DNA of 64,000 nucleotides from CAJQQK01 sp963696075 (GCA_963696075.1 CAVOJD010000010.1:1-64000); one strand, 5' to 3'. Shown: positions 17,199 to 26,236, numbered from the stretch's first letter. Notes: a model not told the origin generated them from the letters alone. A program made the numbers and translations.

Positions 17199-17723
17199 CT
17201 AATCCTGCCCGAAGCCCTTGGCGCCGATGATGCGCTGGCTGATCAGGACCGCGGTCGAAAACCCGCCGTTGAAGGCAAGTGCGGCGGCACCGGCAAATGT
17301 CTCACCGACTTCTTCCGCCTTGTCGACGGGGAAGCACTTGACGCCGATCGTCTCCAGCACCTGTTCGCAACTCCGCCCCATCTGGACCTGCCACGGATTG
17401 AACTCGCCCCATTGCCCCCGCATCGTCACGATCATCGGGCACGGCGCGCGCATGATCGCGGGATAACCGAGCGCATTGATGCAGTTGCCGACGCCGGAGG
17501 ACTGCATCGCCACCATTGCTTTTTTGCCGCCGAGCCACTGCCCGGTGACGATTCCCATGCTCTCTTCTTCCGTCGAGAGCGTAACCAGCCGGAGTGCAGG
17601 GTCATCATCGACCATGCCGATGAGCCGCGTTAACCCGCCGTCGGGCACGGTACACATCGTTTCGATTCCGAAGCGTTTGATCTCGGCAAAAACGTCCGCC
17701 GACCAGTCGTGCGAGGCCGTCAT
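17199..17723 (-). CDS. TPP-dependent decarboxylase, N-terminal (alpha) subunit
   Basis: 174 residues forming the PYR domain of a split thiamine diphosphate enzyme (ComD-like). The likely catalytic Glu is in STEEESMGIVTG (about residues 50-60), the position that activates the cofactor's aminopyrimidine. VPDGGLTRLI and MQSSGVGNCINAL also fit the sulfopyruvate/phosphonopyruvate decarboxylase group. I chose ATG 17723, supported by AGGAAAGAG; earlier codons look non-coding. Its partner lies downstream at 16402-16995. It is 126 bases downstream of modC but has no evident link to molybdate. Confidence 0.85.
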   Translation of the reverse strand: MTASHDWSADVFAEIKRFGIETMCTVPDGGLTRLIGMVDDDPALRLVTLSTEEESMGIVTGQWLGGKKAMVAMQSSGVGNCINALGYPAIMRAPCPMIVTMRGQWGEFNPWQVQMGRSCEQVLETIGVKCFPVDKAEEVGETFAGAAALAFNGGFSTAVLISQRIIGAKGFGQD

Positions 17724-17849
17724 TGAGGCTCTTTCCTGTCGTTTCGGTTGTTGAGTCGGCCCGCAACCTAGGCGCCACGGGGCCTGATGACAATCGACGA
17801 GGGGATATGTTGGCAAACTGCAAGTGAGATCAATCCGCTCATGACCGCC

Positions 17850-18956
17850 TCAATCGCTGCGTTCCTCGAACTGACCAACGTCGCGCCGCGCGACTGCGAT
17901 CGACTTCAGGATCGCAAAGCACGGGCTGCCAACCTCCAGCCCCAGCCGGTTGAGGGATCGCCGCGTGATGCGCGCAAGCAGGTCGTCATCGCCGGCACGT
18001 ACCTGGATGTCGACGATCGCGCCGGTCTGGTGTCCGATCTGACGCACTGTCGCTGGCAGGATGTTGAGCGCGCTGGTGTCGGTTGGCGCTGTCGTCGCCA
18101 GCAGGATATCGCGCGCCCGGATTCTGACCCTGAGGCGTGTGCCCTCAGGCGCGTCGATCAGCGGTGTCGTCAAGGTCCCGCCGCTGAACGCAAGCTCGCT
18201 GAGGCCGTCATCGGTGTCATGATGGGCGATCCGCGCCGTGAGGATTGACCCCGCCTCCTGCCGCCCCATCAGGGGAAATGCATCCGGATCAGCCAGAACC
18301 GCGGCCGCAGTCCCTTGCCGCACGACGCGGCCGTCGTTGATGACGACGATCGTCGTCGCGAGCCGCGACACTTCCGCGACCGCGTGGCTGACGTAGAGGA
18401 TGGGGATATCGAAGTTGTCCCTGAGGCGTTCGAGATAGGGAAGGATCTCGCCCTTGCGGCCTTCATCGAGCGCGGCCAGCGGCTCATCCATCAACAGGAG
18501 CCGCGGGTTGGCAAGCAGTGCCCGGCCAATGGCGACGCGCTGGCGCTCGCCTCCGGAGAGCGTCGCCGGCCGCCGGTCAAGGAGGGCGTCGATGCCGAGC
18601 AGGCCGACAATGCGCTCGAAGGTGGCAACCGGCTGCTGCGACCGCGAGAACCAGCGCCCGAACAGCAGGTTCTGGCGGACGGTGAGATGGGGAAAAAGGC
18701 GGGCGTCCTGAAAAACGTAGCCGACGCGGCGCCGGTAGGTCGCAACGTTGATGCCGGCCCGCGTATCGAGCAGTGTTTCACCATTGACCGCGATGCGCCC
18801 GCTCTCGGGCGTCAAAAGCCCGGCGACGGCGTTGATGACGGTGGTTTTGCCAGCGCCGGAACGCCCGAACAGCGCCGTAATGCCGCCTGGCGCCTCGAAT
18901 TGAACCTCAGCGGTGAAGCCCCCGAAATGGTGGGTGATGTCAACTTCGAGCGTCAT
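17850..18956 (-). CDS. modC: Molybdate ABC transporter, ATP-binding protein
   Basis: 368 residues: an ABC ATPase followed by a TOBE/MOP molybdate-binding domain (about 290-355). Walker A is GRSGAGKTT at 31-39, the signature is LSGGERQRV, and Walker B is LLLMDEPLAALD. It energises molybdate uptake through ModB. The start overlaps the stop of modB by four bases (ATGA), so the two are co-translated. This is the last gene of modABC. Confidence 0.95.
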   Translation of the reverse strand: MTLEVDITHHFGGFTAEVQFEAPGGITALFGRSGAGKTTVINAVAGLLTPESGRIAVNGETLLDTRAGINVATYRRRVGYVFQDARLFPHLTVRQNLLFGRWFSRSQQPVATFERIVGLLGIDALLDRRPATLSGGERQRVAIGRALLANPRLLLMDEPLAALDEGRKGEILPYLERLRDNFDIPILYVSHAVAEVSRLATTIVVINDGRVVRQGTAAAVLADPDAFPLMGRQEAGSILTARIAHHDTDDGLSELAFSGGTLTTPLIDAPEGTRLRVRIRARDILLATTAPTDTSALNILPATVRQIGHQTGAIVDIQVRAGDDDLLARITRRSLNRLGLEVGSPCFAILKSIAVARRDVGQFEERSD

Positions 18957-19651
18957 TGTCCGCCAATCCGCTTCGCAACCCGGGTGGCGACCACCTCCGA
19001 GACGGCAAGCGCTGCGATCGCAACGGCGATCGAGACGACGACAAGGCGCATGGCGCTTGCTTCACCGCCCGGCACCTGCAGGAAGGCATAAATCGCGGAC
19101 GGCAGCGTCTGCGTCTCGCCGGGAATGTTTGAGACGAACGTAATCGTTGCGCCGAACTCCCCCATGGCCTTGGCGAAGGCGAGCACCGCGCCGGCGATGA
19201 TCCCCGGCAGGATCAACGGCAGCGTTACGAAAATGAAGGTCCAGAACCGGTTGGCGCCGAGCGTCGAGGCGGCCTGTTCCAATTTCGGATCGACCGCTTC
19301 GATCGCAAGCCGGATCGCCCGCACCATCAACGGAAACGCCATCACGGCAGCCGCCAGCACCGCCCCCGTCCAGCGAAACGCGAGCACGATGCCGAACCAT
19401 TCATCCAGCAGCTTGCCGATCGCCCCCTGCCGGCCAAACGCGATCAGCAACAGATAGCCCGTGACCACAGGCGGCAGGATCAGCGGCAGATGGACGAGGC
19501 CATTGACGACCTGCTTGCCGGGGAAATTGCCTCGCGCCAGCGCCATCGCGACGGCAACGCCGGGCGGCAGCGAGAGCACCGTCGCCCAGAACGCAACGGT
19601 GAGGGAGAGCTGTAGAGCCGTCCATTCCTGAGGCGACAGCCAATCGCTCAT
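18953..19651 (-). CDS. modB: Molybdate ABC transporter, permease
   Basis: A 232-residue inner-membrane permease with five to six hydrophobic segments. The cytoplasmic EAA loop that docks ModC is visible around residues 130-150 (EQAASTLGANRFWTFIFVTLPLILPG). It overlaps both neighbours by four bases: its start with the modA stop and its stop with the modC start. Length and motif match ModB of other proteobacteria. Confidence 0.95.
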   Translation of the reverse strand: MSDWLSPQEWTALQLSLTVAFWATVLSLPPGVAVAMALARGNFPGKQVVNGLVHLPLILPPVVTGYLLLIAFGRQGAIGKLLDEWFGIVLAFRWTGAVLAAAVMAFPLMVRAIRLAIEAVDPKLEQAASTLGANRFWTFIFVTLPLILPGIIAGAVLAFAKAMGEFGATITFVSNIPGETQTLPSAIYAFLQVPGGEASAMRLVVVSIAVAIAALAVSEVVATRVAKRIGGQ

Positions 19652-20475
19652 CCAGCCCCGCCCACCGGTTTGTGAGCCCGTGGCGCGATGACCTTGAAGC
19701 CGTGATGTTCGAACCGGGCCTGCGCGGGCGCCGAGGCCAGGAAATCGAGAAAGCGGCCAGCGGCATCAGCGTTGGCGCTCCCCTGGACGACAGCCGCCGG
19801 GTAGACGATCCGCGGATGCGTCTCGGGCGGAAACCGGCCGGCAACCGTCACGTTACCGGCTGCCGCAGCGTCCGTCGCATAGACGATGCCATAGGGCGCC
19901 TCGCCGCGTTGGACGAGGGCGAGGGCCGCCCGCACATTGTCAGCCTGTGCAACCTTCGGCGCGACCGCCCCCCAAACCCCAAGCGAGGTCAACGCTGTGC
20001 GGCCATAGATGCCGGCCGGCACCGCATCGACCATCGCCATCGCGAGCCGGTTGTCGCCAAGGAGCCCGGCGAGATCGAAGTCCTTGGTGATGGCGACAGG
20101 CGGCGCTTGCCTGCCATGCGCAATCAGGACGAGGCTGTTTTCAACCAGGTTGCGCCGCGTCGCAGCCTCGATCTGGCCGCGCTCTTCCAGCGCATCCATC
20201 CACCGTTCGTTCGCTGAGATAAAAAGATCAGCCGGCGCGCCGTGCATGATCTGCTGCGCAAGCCGCGAGCTGCCGGCATACGAAACACGGACCCGCGAAC
20301 CGCTGCGCTGCTGCCAGGCCGCCACGATCTCGTCGAGCGCTTCCCTGAGGCTGGCGGCCGCGAAAACCGTGATGTCGCCGCCCGCACCTGCGCGAGCCGG
20401 CACCGCCGCAGCGAGCGTGGCAAGCAAAAGCACGGCCGCGATCGCGAGGCCGGTGAACTGGGGTCGTTGTGTCAT
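19648..20475 (-). CDS. modA: Molybdate ABC transporter, periplasmic binding protein
   Basis: A 275-residue solute-binding protein for molybdate or tungstate. The N-terminus has a classic signal peptide: a charged start, a hydrophobic core at about 9-23 and a cleavage site near ARA-GA at 28-30. The mature part opens with ITVFAAASLREALDEI, where the oxyanion-binding Ser lies, and carries VSYAGSSRLAQQI. First gene of modABC, with a ModE-like operator just upstream. Confidence 0.95.
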   Translation of the reverse strand: MTQRPQFTGLAIAAVLLLATLAAAVPARAGAGGDITVFAAASLREALDEIVAAWQQRSGSRVRVSYAGSSRLAQQIMHGAPADLFISANERWMDALEERGQIEAATRRNLVENSLVLIAHGRQAPPVAITKDFDLAGLLGDNRLAMAMVDAVPAGIYGRTALTSLGVWGAVAPKVAQADNVRAALALVQRGEAPYGIVYATDAAAAGNVTVAGRFPPETHPRIVYPAAVVQGSANADAAGRFLDFLASAPAQARFEHHGFKVIAPRAHKPVGGAG

Positions 20476-20493
20476 CGTCGACGATGCTTGGTT

Positions 20494-20517
20494 CGATATA
20501 TCTGAAGAAACATAACG
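20494..20517 (-). promoter_or_regulatory. Candidate ModE operator (Mo-box) before modA
   Basis: An imperfect inverted repeat with half-sites CGATATAT (20494-20501) and ATAACG (20512-20517), close to the known ModE pattern of CGxTATAT half-sites around a short spacer. It sits 18 bases upstream of the modA start and beside the modE gene. Binding would repress modABC when molybdate is plentiful. Assigned by pattern and context only. Confidence 0.5.
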
Positions 20518-20543
20518 CCATGGCGATGGGCGTCGCGCAAGCG

Positions 20544-20936
20544 TTATTTTTCGTTGACCATATCGACGTCCTTGCCGGTCGCCTCGGCGGCGAGGTCTTC
20601 GAGTTCCTGGATTTCCTGTTCTGCCCCGGCTCGGCTCTTTTCCTCGAGGCGGCGGTAAAGCGCGAGAACCCGTTCCCCCGTCTCGGTTAACGTTGCCCCG
20701 CCATGGCTTGCCCCGCCGCGCGAACTGGCAACCAGCGGTGCCTCGAACATGGAGTTCATGACGTCGACGAGGCTCCAGGCGCGCTTATAGCTCATCCCCA
20801 TGCCACGTCCCGCGGCCGCTATCGAGCCGGTCTTGGCGATCAGCGCCAGCAGATCCGCCTTGCCAGGCCCAAGCATCGACCCATCCGCAAAATAGAGGCG
20901 AATGCGTAATCTCGGCGCGCGTGATGGTTTCGTCAT
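20544..20936 (-). CDS. modE: ModE-type winged-helix regulator lacking MOP domains
   Basis: A 130-residue DNA-binding protein. The fold LRIRLYFADGSMLGPGKADLLALIAKTGS followed by IAAAGRGMGMSYKRAWSLVD is the ModE N-terminal winged helix. Full ModE carries two molybdate-binding MOP domains, absent here; the C-terminus is a charged helix, LYRRLEEKSRAGAEQEIQEL. It must sense molybdate differently or through another protein. I chose ATG 20936, as the preceding 51 codons lack similarity to the family. It lies 68 bases upstream of modA on the same strand. Confidence 0.88.
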   Translation of the reverse strand: MTKPSRAPRLRIRLYFADGSMLGPGKADLLALIAKTGSIAAAGRGMGMSYKRAWSLVDVMNSMFEAPLVASSRGGASHGGATLTETGERVLALYRRLEEKSRAGAEQEIQELEDLAAEATGKDVDMVNEK

Positions 20937-21086
20937 GGCTGGAAGTGTGTCGCGATCGGGCCCGCCGGGCAAGTCTTGGCCTGCTCTGATCCAGGCCTTG
21001 TAGCGGGGACAAGCAGCCAGGGTGAACAAGAAGCGGGTGGTGTCCAAGGGCTGTCGGGCAGCGCGGTTGTTGCGCTTCAGCCCAGG

Positions 21087-21119
21087 CAAAACGAAAGCGG
21101 CCCCTGATTGAGGGGCCGC
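21087..21119 (-). terminator. Rho-independent terminator of leuB
   Basis: A 9-bp perfect stem GCGGCCCCT/AGGGGCCGC with a 5-base loop (21097-21119). Read on the minus strand it is followed by TTTCGTTTT. It lies 35 bases past the leuB stop and before modE. Confidence 0.85.
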
Positions 21120-21153
21120 CTGCTTTGGTTGAGTGCATTCGGTTCGTCAGCGC

Positions 21154-22275
21154 TCAGGCGCCGGCCAGAACCGAGAGTTCCTTCAGGATCGCCTCGCCCA
21201 TTTCCGTCGTGCCGACTTCGCGCATGTTGGGCTGCATGATGTCGGAGGTCCGGTAACCCTGCGCGAGAACGTTCGAGATCGCCTTGTCCAGCATATCAGC
21301 CTCCTCGATCAGCCCGAACGAATACCTGAGCGACATGCCGAACGACGAGATCGTCGCGATCGGGTTGGCCTTGTTCTGGCCTGCGATGTCGGGTGCCGAT
21401 CCGTGCACGGGTTCATAGAGCGCCTTGCGGGTGCCGTTCTTGCCGTCGGGTTCACCCAGCGAGGCCGATGGCAGCATGCCGAGCGAGCCGGTCAGCATCG
21501 CGGCAGAGTCCGAAAGGATGTCACCGAACAGGTTGTCGCAAACCACGACATCGAACTGCTTCGGATTGCGCACCAGCTGCATCGCACAGTTGTCGGCAAG
21601 GATCGGCTCGAACTCGACGTCCGGCGCGTAGCTCTTGTGGACCTGCTCGGAGACCTCGGCCCACAGCACGCCGGTTTTCATCACGTTGCGCTTTTCAGCC
21701 GAGTGCACCTTGTTGCGCCGCGTCCGCGCCAGGTCGAAGGCGACTTTGACGACGCGCTCGATCTCGTGCGTGGTGTAGATTGTGGTGTCGACCGCGCGCT
21801 TCTCGCCGTTCTCGAGCGTGACGATTTCCTTCGGCTCCCCGAAGTACGTGCCGCCCGTCAGCTCGCGCAGGATCAGGATGTCGAGACCTTCGACGAGTTC
21901 ACGACGCAGCGACGAGGCTTCCGCCAGCGCCGGATAGCAGATCGCCGGCCGCAGGTTGGCGAACAGGTCCATCTCCTTGCGCAGGCGCAGAAGGCCGGCC
22001 TCGGGGCGGATCTTGAATGGCACATCGTCCCACTTCGGCCCGCCGACCGAGCCAAACAGCACCGCATCCGAAGCCTGGGCCTTGGCGAGCGCTTCATTGG
22101 TCAGCGGCACGCCGTGCTTGTCGATCGCACAGCCCCCCACGAGGTCGCGCTCGATTTCGAACGTGACCTTGTTGGATTTCTCGTTGAAGAAGGCGAGGAC
22201 GCGTTCGACCTCCCCCATCGCTTCGACGCCAATGCCGTCACCCGGCAGGAGCAGTAGTTTCTGGGTGGTGGCCAT
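21154..22275 (-). CDS. leuB: 3-isopropylmalate dehydrogenase
   Basis: The NAD-dependent oxidative decarboxylation step of leucine synthesis. From ATG 22275 (GGGAG upstream) it has 373 residues, about normal. LLLLPGDGIGVEAM is the N-terminal motif, and LRELTGGTYFGEP carries the substrate-specificity loop of LeuB rather than isocitrate dehydrogenase. The metal and NAD signature runs NLFGDILSDSAAMLTGSLGM, with EPVHGSAPDIAGQ after it. leuCD are not adjacent. Upstream on the same strand are a small open frame and gpmI; a strong terminator follows. Confidence 0.97.
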   Translation of the reverse strand: MATTQKLLLLPGDGIGVEAMGEVERVLAFFNEKSNKVTFEIERDLVGGCAIDKHGVPLTNEALAKAQASDAVLFGSVGGPKWDDVPFKIRPEAGLLRLRKEMDLFANLRPAICYPALAEASSLRRELVEGLDILILRELTGGTYFGEPKEIVTLENGEKRAVDTTIYTTHEIERVVKVAFDLARTRRNKVHSAEKRNVMKTGVLWAEVSEQVHKSYAPDVEFEPILADNCAMQLVRNPKQFDVVVCDNLFGDILSDSAAMLTGSLGMLPSASLGEPDGKNGTRKALYEPVHGSAPDIAGQNKANPIATISSFGMSLRYSFGLIEEADMLDKAISNVLAQGYRTSDIMQPNMREVGTTEMGEAILKELSVLAGA

Positions 22276-22317
22276 GCTTCGAGTCTCCCATTCCTGTAGC
22301 CGCAATCTTTGCGCGCG

Positions 22318-22443
22318 TTATTCGGTGTTGTGATGAATTATCAGGTTCGCCTTGACCGGCACCTTGTCGAGCACTTCGCCCTCGCTGTCGAGCAGATAGA
22401 GGATCACCGCTGGATCGGCCGTCGGCCAGGCATCGTCGGCCAT
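22318..22443 (-). CDS. Possible 41-residue protein between gpmI and leuB
   Basis: An open frame starting at ATG 22443 and ending in TAA at 22318. The peptide begins MADDAWPTADPAVILYLL and ends VKANLIIHHNTE. It has a plausible GGTGGA ribosome site nine bases upstream, lies 16 bases after the gpmI stop and 42 bases before leuB, and its third codon positions are mostly G or C, as in real genes here. I do not recognise it. The acidic start and the beta-prone middle suggest a small folded domain, but it may be chance. Confidence 0.42.
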   Translation of the reverse strand: MADDAWPTADPAVILYLLDSEGEVLDKVPVKANLIIHHNTE

Positions 22444-22459
22444 CGATCATTCCACCGGT

Positions 22460-24006
22460 TCAACCGCGCTTGATCAAGGAATGCCCGGTCATGTCGTCAG
22501 GCTGCGGCAGCTGCATCAGATCGAGCAGCGTCGGCGCGATGTCCGCCAGCCGCCCGCGCTCGAGCGTGGCTTTCGCATTGGGATGATTGATCAGGATCGT
22601 CGGCACCGGGTTGAGCGTATGCGCCGTGTGCGGCCCGCCTGTGTCGGGGTCGATCATCATTTCACAATTGCCGTGATCGGCCGTCATCACCATGACGCCG
22701 TTTGCCTGCGATGACGGCTTTCTCCAAGCGGCCAATGCAATCGTCGACCGCGCGGGCCGCAGCCATCGCCGCATCCAGGTCGCCGGTATGGCCGACCATG
22801 TCACCGTTGGCGTAGTTCACGACGATCAGATCGAAGCGGCCGCTGCCAATCGCATCGACCAGTTTGTCTGTCAGCTCCGGCGCGGACATCTCCGGCTGCA
22901 GATCGTAGGTGGCAACCTTCGGTGAGGGCACCAGCACGCGCTCTTCGCCCTCGAACGGCGTTTCCGAGCGGCCGTTGAAGAAGAAGGTCACGTGCGCATA
23001 CTTTTCCGTCTCGGCCATCCGGAGCTGGTTGCGCTTCGCAGTCGCGACCACCTCTCCAAGGGTGTTCTTGAGGTAGACCGGCGGGAAGATCGCATCGCAC
23101 AGTTTGTTGAGCGTGTCGGAATACGCGACCATGCCCAAGGCGGCTGCAAACGTCACCGTCCTGCCGCGCTTGAAACCGTCGAACGCTGGATCGATCAGCG
23201 CCCCCAGGAGCTCCCGCGCCCGGTCGGCCCTGAAGTTCGCAAACAGGATGCCGTCGCCATCCGCCATGCCGCGATAGTTTTCCGATCGGCCCGGCCGGAT
23301 GAATTCATCCGTGAAGCCGGCCTCATAGTTGGCCTGCACCGCGCTCTTAAGATCCGTGAACGGGGCGCCGTCGCCGGAGACCATCAGGTTATAGGCGAGT
23401 TCGACACGATCCCACCGATTGTCCCGGTCCATCGCAAAGTATCGGCCGCAAATCGTCGAAATCTCGACCCCGGAAACGTCGCCGATCGCGGCGACCAGTT
23501 CGCTGAGTTCGGCTCTGCGCACTCGTTGGCGCCGTATCGCGTCCATCCAGAAAAGCGTGGATGCGAACCGGAATACCCTCCTTGGCAACCAGCCGGGCCA
23601 ATGCCGCAACGTGGCGCAAATGGGAATGCACGCCGCCAGAGGAGACGAGACCCGCCAAATGGCAGGCGCCGCCCGATTGTTTGAGCTTCTCGATGAACCC
23701 GATGAACGTGGCCGCTTGAGCAAGGCTGCCATCCGCGATTGCCTTGTCGATCCGCGGCAGGTCCTGCCACACCACCCGGCCCGCCCCGAGGTTCATGTGT
23801 CCGACCTCGGAGTTGCCCATCTGTCCGGCCGGCAACCCGACATCTTCGCCTGAGCAGTCGAGCACATTTGTCGGCCAGGCCTTGATCAGGCGATCCCAAT
23901 TCGGCGTATCGGCCAATGCGATCGCGTTAGCCTCACGCACCTCCCGTTGTCCCCAGCCATCAAGGATGCAAAGCACCGTCGGGCCGCCGATCTTATCGTC
24001 GTTCAT
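22460..24006 (-). pseudogene. gpmI: Phosphoglycerate mutase (2,3-bisphosphoglycerate-independent), two frameshifts
   Basis: A metal-dependent glycolytic enzyme whose full-length similarity is spread over three frames. Frame one (from ATG 24006, with AAGGTGAT upstream) carries LCILDGWG, the catalytic Ser in QMGNSEVGHMNLGAGR and AFLDGRDTAPTSA. Frame two runs from ELSELVAAIGDV and ICGRYFAMDRDNRWDR to RLEKAVIA. Frame three has MVMTADHGNCEMM and the C-terminus DMTGHSLIKRG. Dropping one base near 23512 and one near 22705 rejoins the protein with family spacing (AQSELSELV; VIAANGVMVM). Both changes are extra bases in CC or GG pairs, so sequencing error is a serious alternative. Confidence 0.8.
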
Positions 24007-24179
24007 GCGATGATCACCTTGATCTATCCGGAAGGGAGGCGGGCGCAGCGCCTCCACAGCGCGCGCTCGTCAAAACAGTGTGGCGGGCCATTGTCAAGCC
24101 GCGGGCAACCCGACCCGCTCAGGATAGAGATAACGTGGTAACCAGCCAGCGGTACCGCTATGGAAACGGCGCCCGGCGG

Positions 24180-24196
24180 CGGGGCTCCTTGCCCCG
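24180..24196 (-). terminator. Hairpin directly after dapB
   Basis: A 6-bp stem CGGGGC/GCCCCG with a 5-base loop, starting one base past the dapB stop codon. There is no T-run, so termination is uncertain. Its position and GC-rich stem resemble hairpin A of the structured repeat family, but the GGAGG core is absent. Confidence 0.35.
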
Positions 24197-25003
24197 TTAG
24201 AGCCCGAGTACGTCCATCATCGAATAGAGCCCCGGCGCCTTGCCCTGGCCCCAGAAAGCCGCCTTGACGCCGCCGCGCGCGAAGATGCCACGGTCCGTCG
24301 CGACGTGCGAGATGATCACCCGTTCACCCTCGGCGGCAAAAATCGCGGAATGCTCACCGACCACGTTGCCGCCCCGGAGCGTCGCAAACCCGATGTCGCC
24401 GCGCACCCGTTCGCCGGTGTGGCCATCACGCGAGCGCACAGACCGGGCGCCAAGCTCGACGCCGCGCCCGTCGGCTGCGGCCTGCCCAAGCATGAGTGCC
24501 GTGCCCGAGGGCGCATCGACCTTGTGACGGTGGTGCATCTCGAGAATTTCGATGTCGAAGTCTTCATCGAGCGCTTCGGCGATCTTCCGCGTCATCGCGA
24601 CGATCAGGTTGACGCCGAGGCTCATGTTACCGGCCTTGATGATCACGGTCTCTGTCGCAGCAGCCGCGATCTGGGCTTCATCATCGTCGGAAAAGCCGGT
24701 CGAGCCCATCACGTGAACGGTGCCCCCGGCCGCCGCCATTTTTGCAAAGGCGACGCTGGCCGTGGGCGCCGTGAAATCGAGGATCGCATCCGCTGCCTCG
24801 ATGACGCCCTTGGCATCATCCGTGACGGCAATACCGAGCGGTCCGACGCCGGCGAGTTCGCCGATATCGCGCCCGATCATGTCCGATCCCGCCCGCTCCG
24901 TGCCGCCAACGACACTGCAGCCGTCCTGTTGCGTGACAGTCCGGACGAGTTCGCGTCCCATCCGCCCGGCCACGCCCATTACGCCAATCTTGATGTCCGC
25001 CAT
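24197..25003 (-). CDS. dapB: 4-hydroxy-tetrahydrodipicolinate reductase
   Basis: Reduces hydroxy-tetrahydrodipicolinate in lysine and diaminopimelate synthesis. The 268 residues are full length. The NAD(P) motif is GVMGVAGRMGRELV at about 7-20, with GTVHVMGSTGFSD in the middle and the catalytic HHRHKVDAPSGTAL near residue 157. Divergent from the PRISE-type reductase gene, with 186 bases between the starts. It is followed on the minus strand by gpmI about 190 bases later; they may be separate units. Confidence 0.97.
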   Translation of the reverse strand: MADIKIGVMGVAGRMGRELVRTVTQQDGCSVVGGTERAGSDMIGRDIGELAGVGPLGIAVTDDAKGVIEAADAILDFTAPTASVAFAKMAAAGGTVHVMGSTGFSDDDEAQIAAAATETVIIKAGNMSLGVNLIVAMTRKIAEALDEDFDIEILEMHHRHKVDAPSGTALMLGQAAADGRGVELGARSVRSRDGHTGERVRGDIGFATLRGGNVVGEHSAIFAAEGERVIISHVATDRGIFARGGVKAAFWGQGKAPGLYSMMDVLGL

Positions 25004-25189
25004 GCCATATCCGCCGTATCGCTGATCGCTACCGTATTCCGATTGCTCGTAGGCGATGGCCTTTACGGTGTCAAAAAATGTGGCAACGCCGAAAGGGGCG
25101 CCCTGGCTGGCAACCTTCCGCCTTCATTGCCCTTGAGAACCTCCCGGGAACGCACCATTCTTCCGAAAGTGGATTAGGAAGGATATTTT

Positions 25190-26236
25190 ATGCGCCATGC
25201 CGTCGTGGTGGGTGGGCTGGGTGTCATTGGCCGGTATTTGATCGATTATCTGACGGCGTCGGGTGATTGGAAGGTCACGGGCCTCTCCCGACGGCGCCCG
25301 GATTTCGAAACGCCGGCCCAGTTCATCTCGGTGGATTTGCTCGACCGCGCCGACGCGAAGCAAAAGCTCGGCAGGCTGACGGATGCAACGCATATTTTCT
25401 ATTGCGCCTTCCAGCCGCGCCCCACCTGGGCCGAGCACAACGCGCCGAACCTCGCCATGCTCGTCAATGCCGTCGAGCCCATTGCCGCGGCATCGAGCGC
25501 CCTCGAACACGTCCACCTCGTCGAAGGCAACAAGATTTACGGCTCCCACCTCGGCCCCTACAAGACGCCCGCGAAAGAGACCGACCCGCCCCACATGCTC
25601 CCGAACTTCTATTGGGATCAGGAACGCTGGCTGCGGAATTTCCAGGACGGCCAGCCCTGGACGTGGTCTGCATCCCGCCCCCACACGGTCTGTGGTTTCG
25701 CCGTTGGCAATCCGATGAACATCATGATGGTCATCGCCGTCTATGCCGCCATCTCCAAGCAGTTGGGCCTGCCGCTGCGCTTTCCAGGAACACCTGCCGC
25801 CTATCACGCCATCTATCAGGCAACCCAGTCGAAGCTGCTCGCCAAGGCCATGGCGTTCTGCGCAACCGAACCCGCTGCCGCCAACCGCGTCTTCAACGTG
25901 ACGAACGGCGACTTCTTCCGCTGGGTCAACGTGTGGCCGAAGATCGCCGCCGCCTTCGATATGGAGTGGGCGCCCCCCCAGACGATCTCGCTGACCGAGT
26001 TCATGGCTGACAAGGCGCCGCTCTGGGATGAGATGCGTGCCCGTCATCGCCTCCAGCCCTATGCCTACAAGGACCTCGCAGCCTGGCCCTTTGGTGACTA
26101 TGTTTTTGGCACCGGCTGGGATGTGATGAGCGACACGACCAGAATTCGCCAGGCAGGCTTCCATGAAGTCGTCGACACCGAGGAGATGATCGTGACCATG
26201 CTGAAGGAGTTCCGCGAGCGTCGCCTGGTCCCGTGA
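25190..26236 (+). CDS. PRISE-type SDR reductase (progesterone 5-beta-reductase/iridoid synthase-like)
   Basis: A 348-residue atypical short-chain dehydrogenase. The nucleotide motif is GGLGVIGRYL at 8-17. The PRISE marks are the catalytic Lys115 in EGNKIYGSHLGPY and Tyr141 in NFYWDQERWL, matching the family's TGxKHY and NFYYxxED patterns. Such enzymes reduce activated C=C bonds of enones with NADPH. A strong AGGAAGGA site precedes the ATG. It overlaps the next gene by GTGA, forming a three-gene coupled operon with a polysaccharide deacetylase and a GNAT protein. The substrate is unknown. Confidence 0.88.
   Translation: MRHAVVVGGLGVIGRYLIDYLTASGDWKVTGLSRRRPDFETPAQFISVDLLDRADAKQKLGRLTDATHIFYCAFQPRPTWAEHNAPNLAMLVNAVEPIAAASSALEHVHLVEGNKIYGSHLGPYKTPAKETDPPHMLPNFYWDQERWLRNFQDGQPWTWSASRPHTVCGFAVGNPMNIMMVIAVYAAISKQLGLPLRFPGTPAAYHAIYQATQSKLLAKAMAFCATEPAAANRVFNVTNGDFFRWVNVWPKIAAAFDMEWAPPQTISLTEFMADKAPLWDEMRARHRLQPYAYKDLAAWPFGDYVFGTGWDVMSDTTRIRQAGFHEVVDTEEMIVTMLKEFRERRLVP

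Noticed and set aside
17724..17816. A 31-residue N-terminal extension of the TPP alpha subunit
   Set aside because: The internal ATG at 17723 has a good ribosome site and matches the family start.
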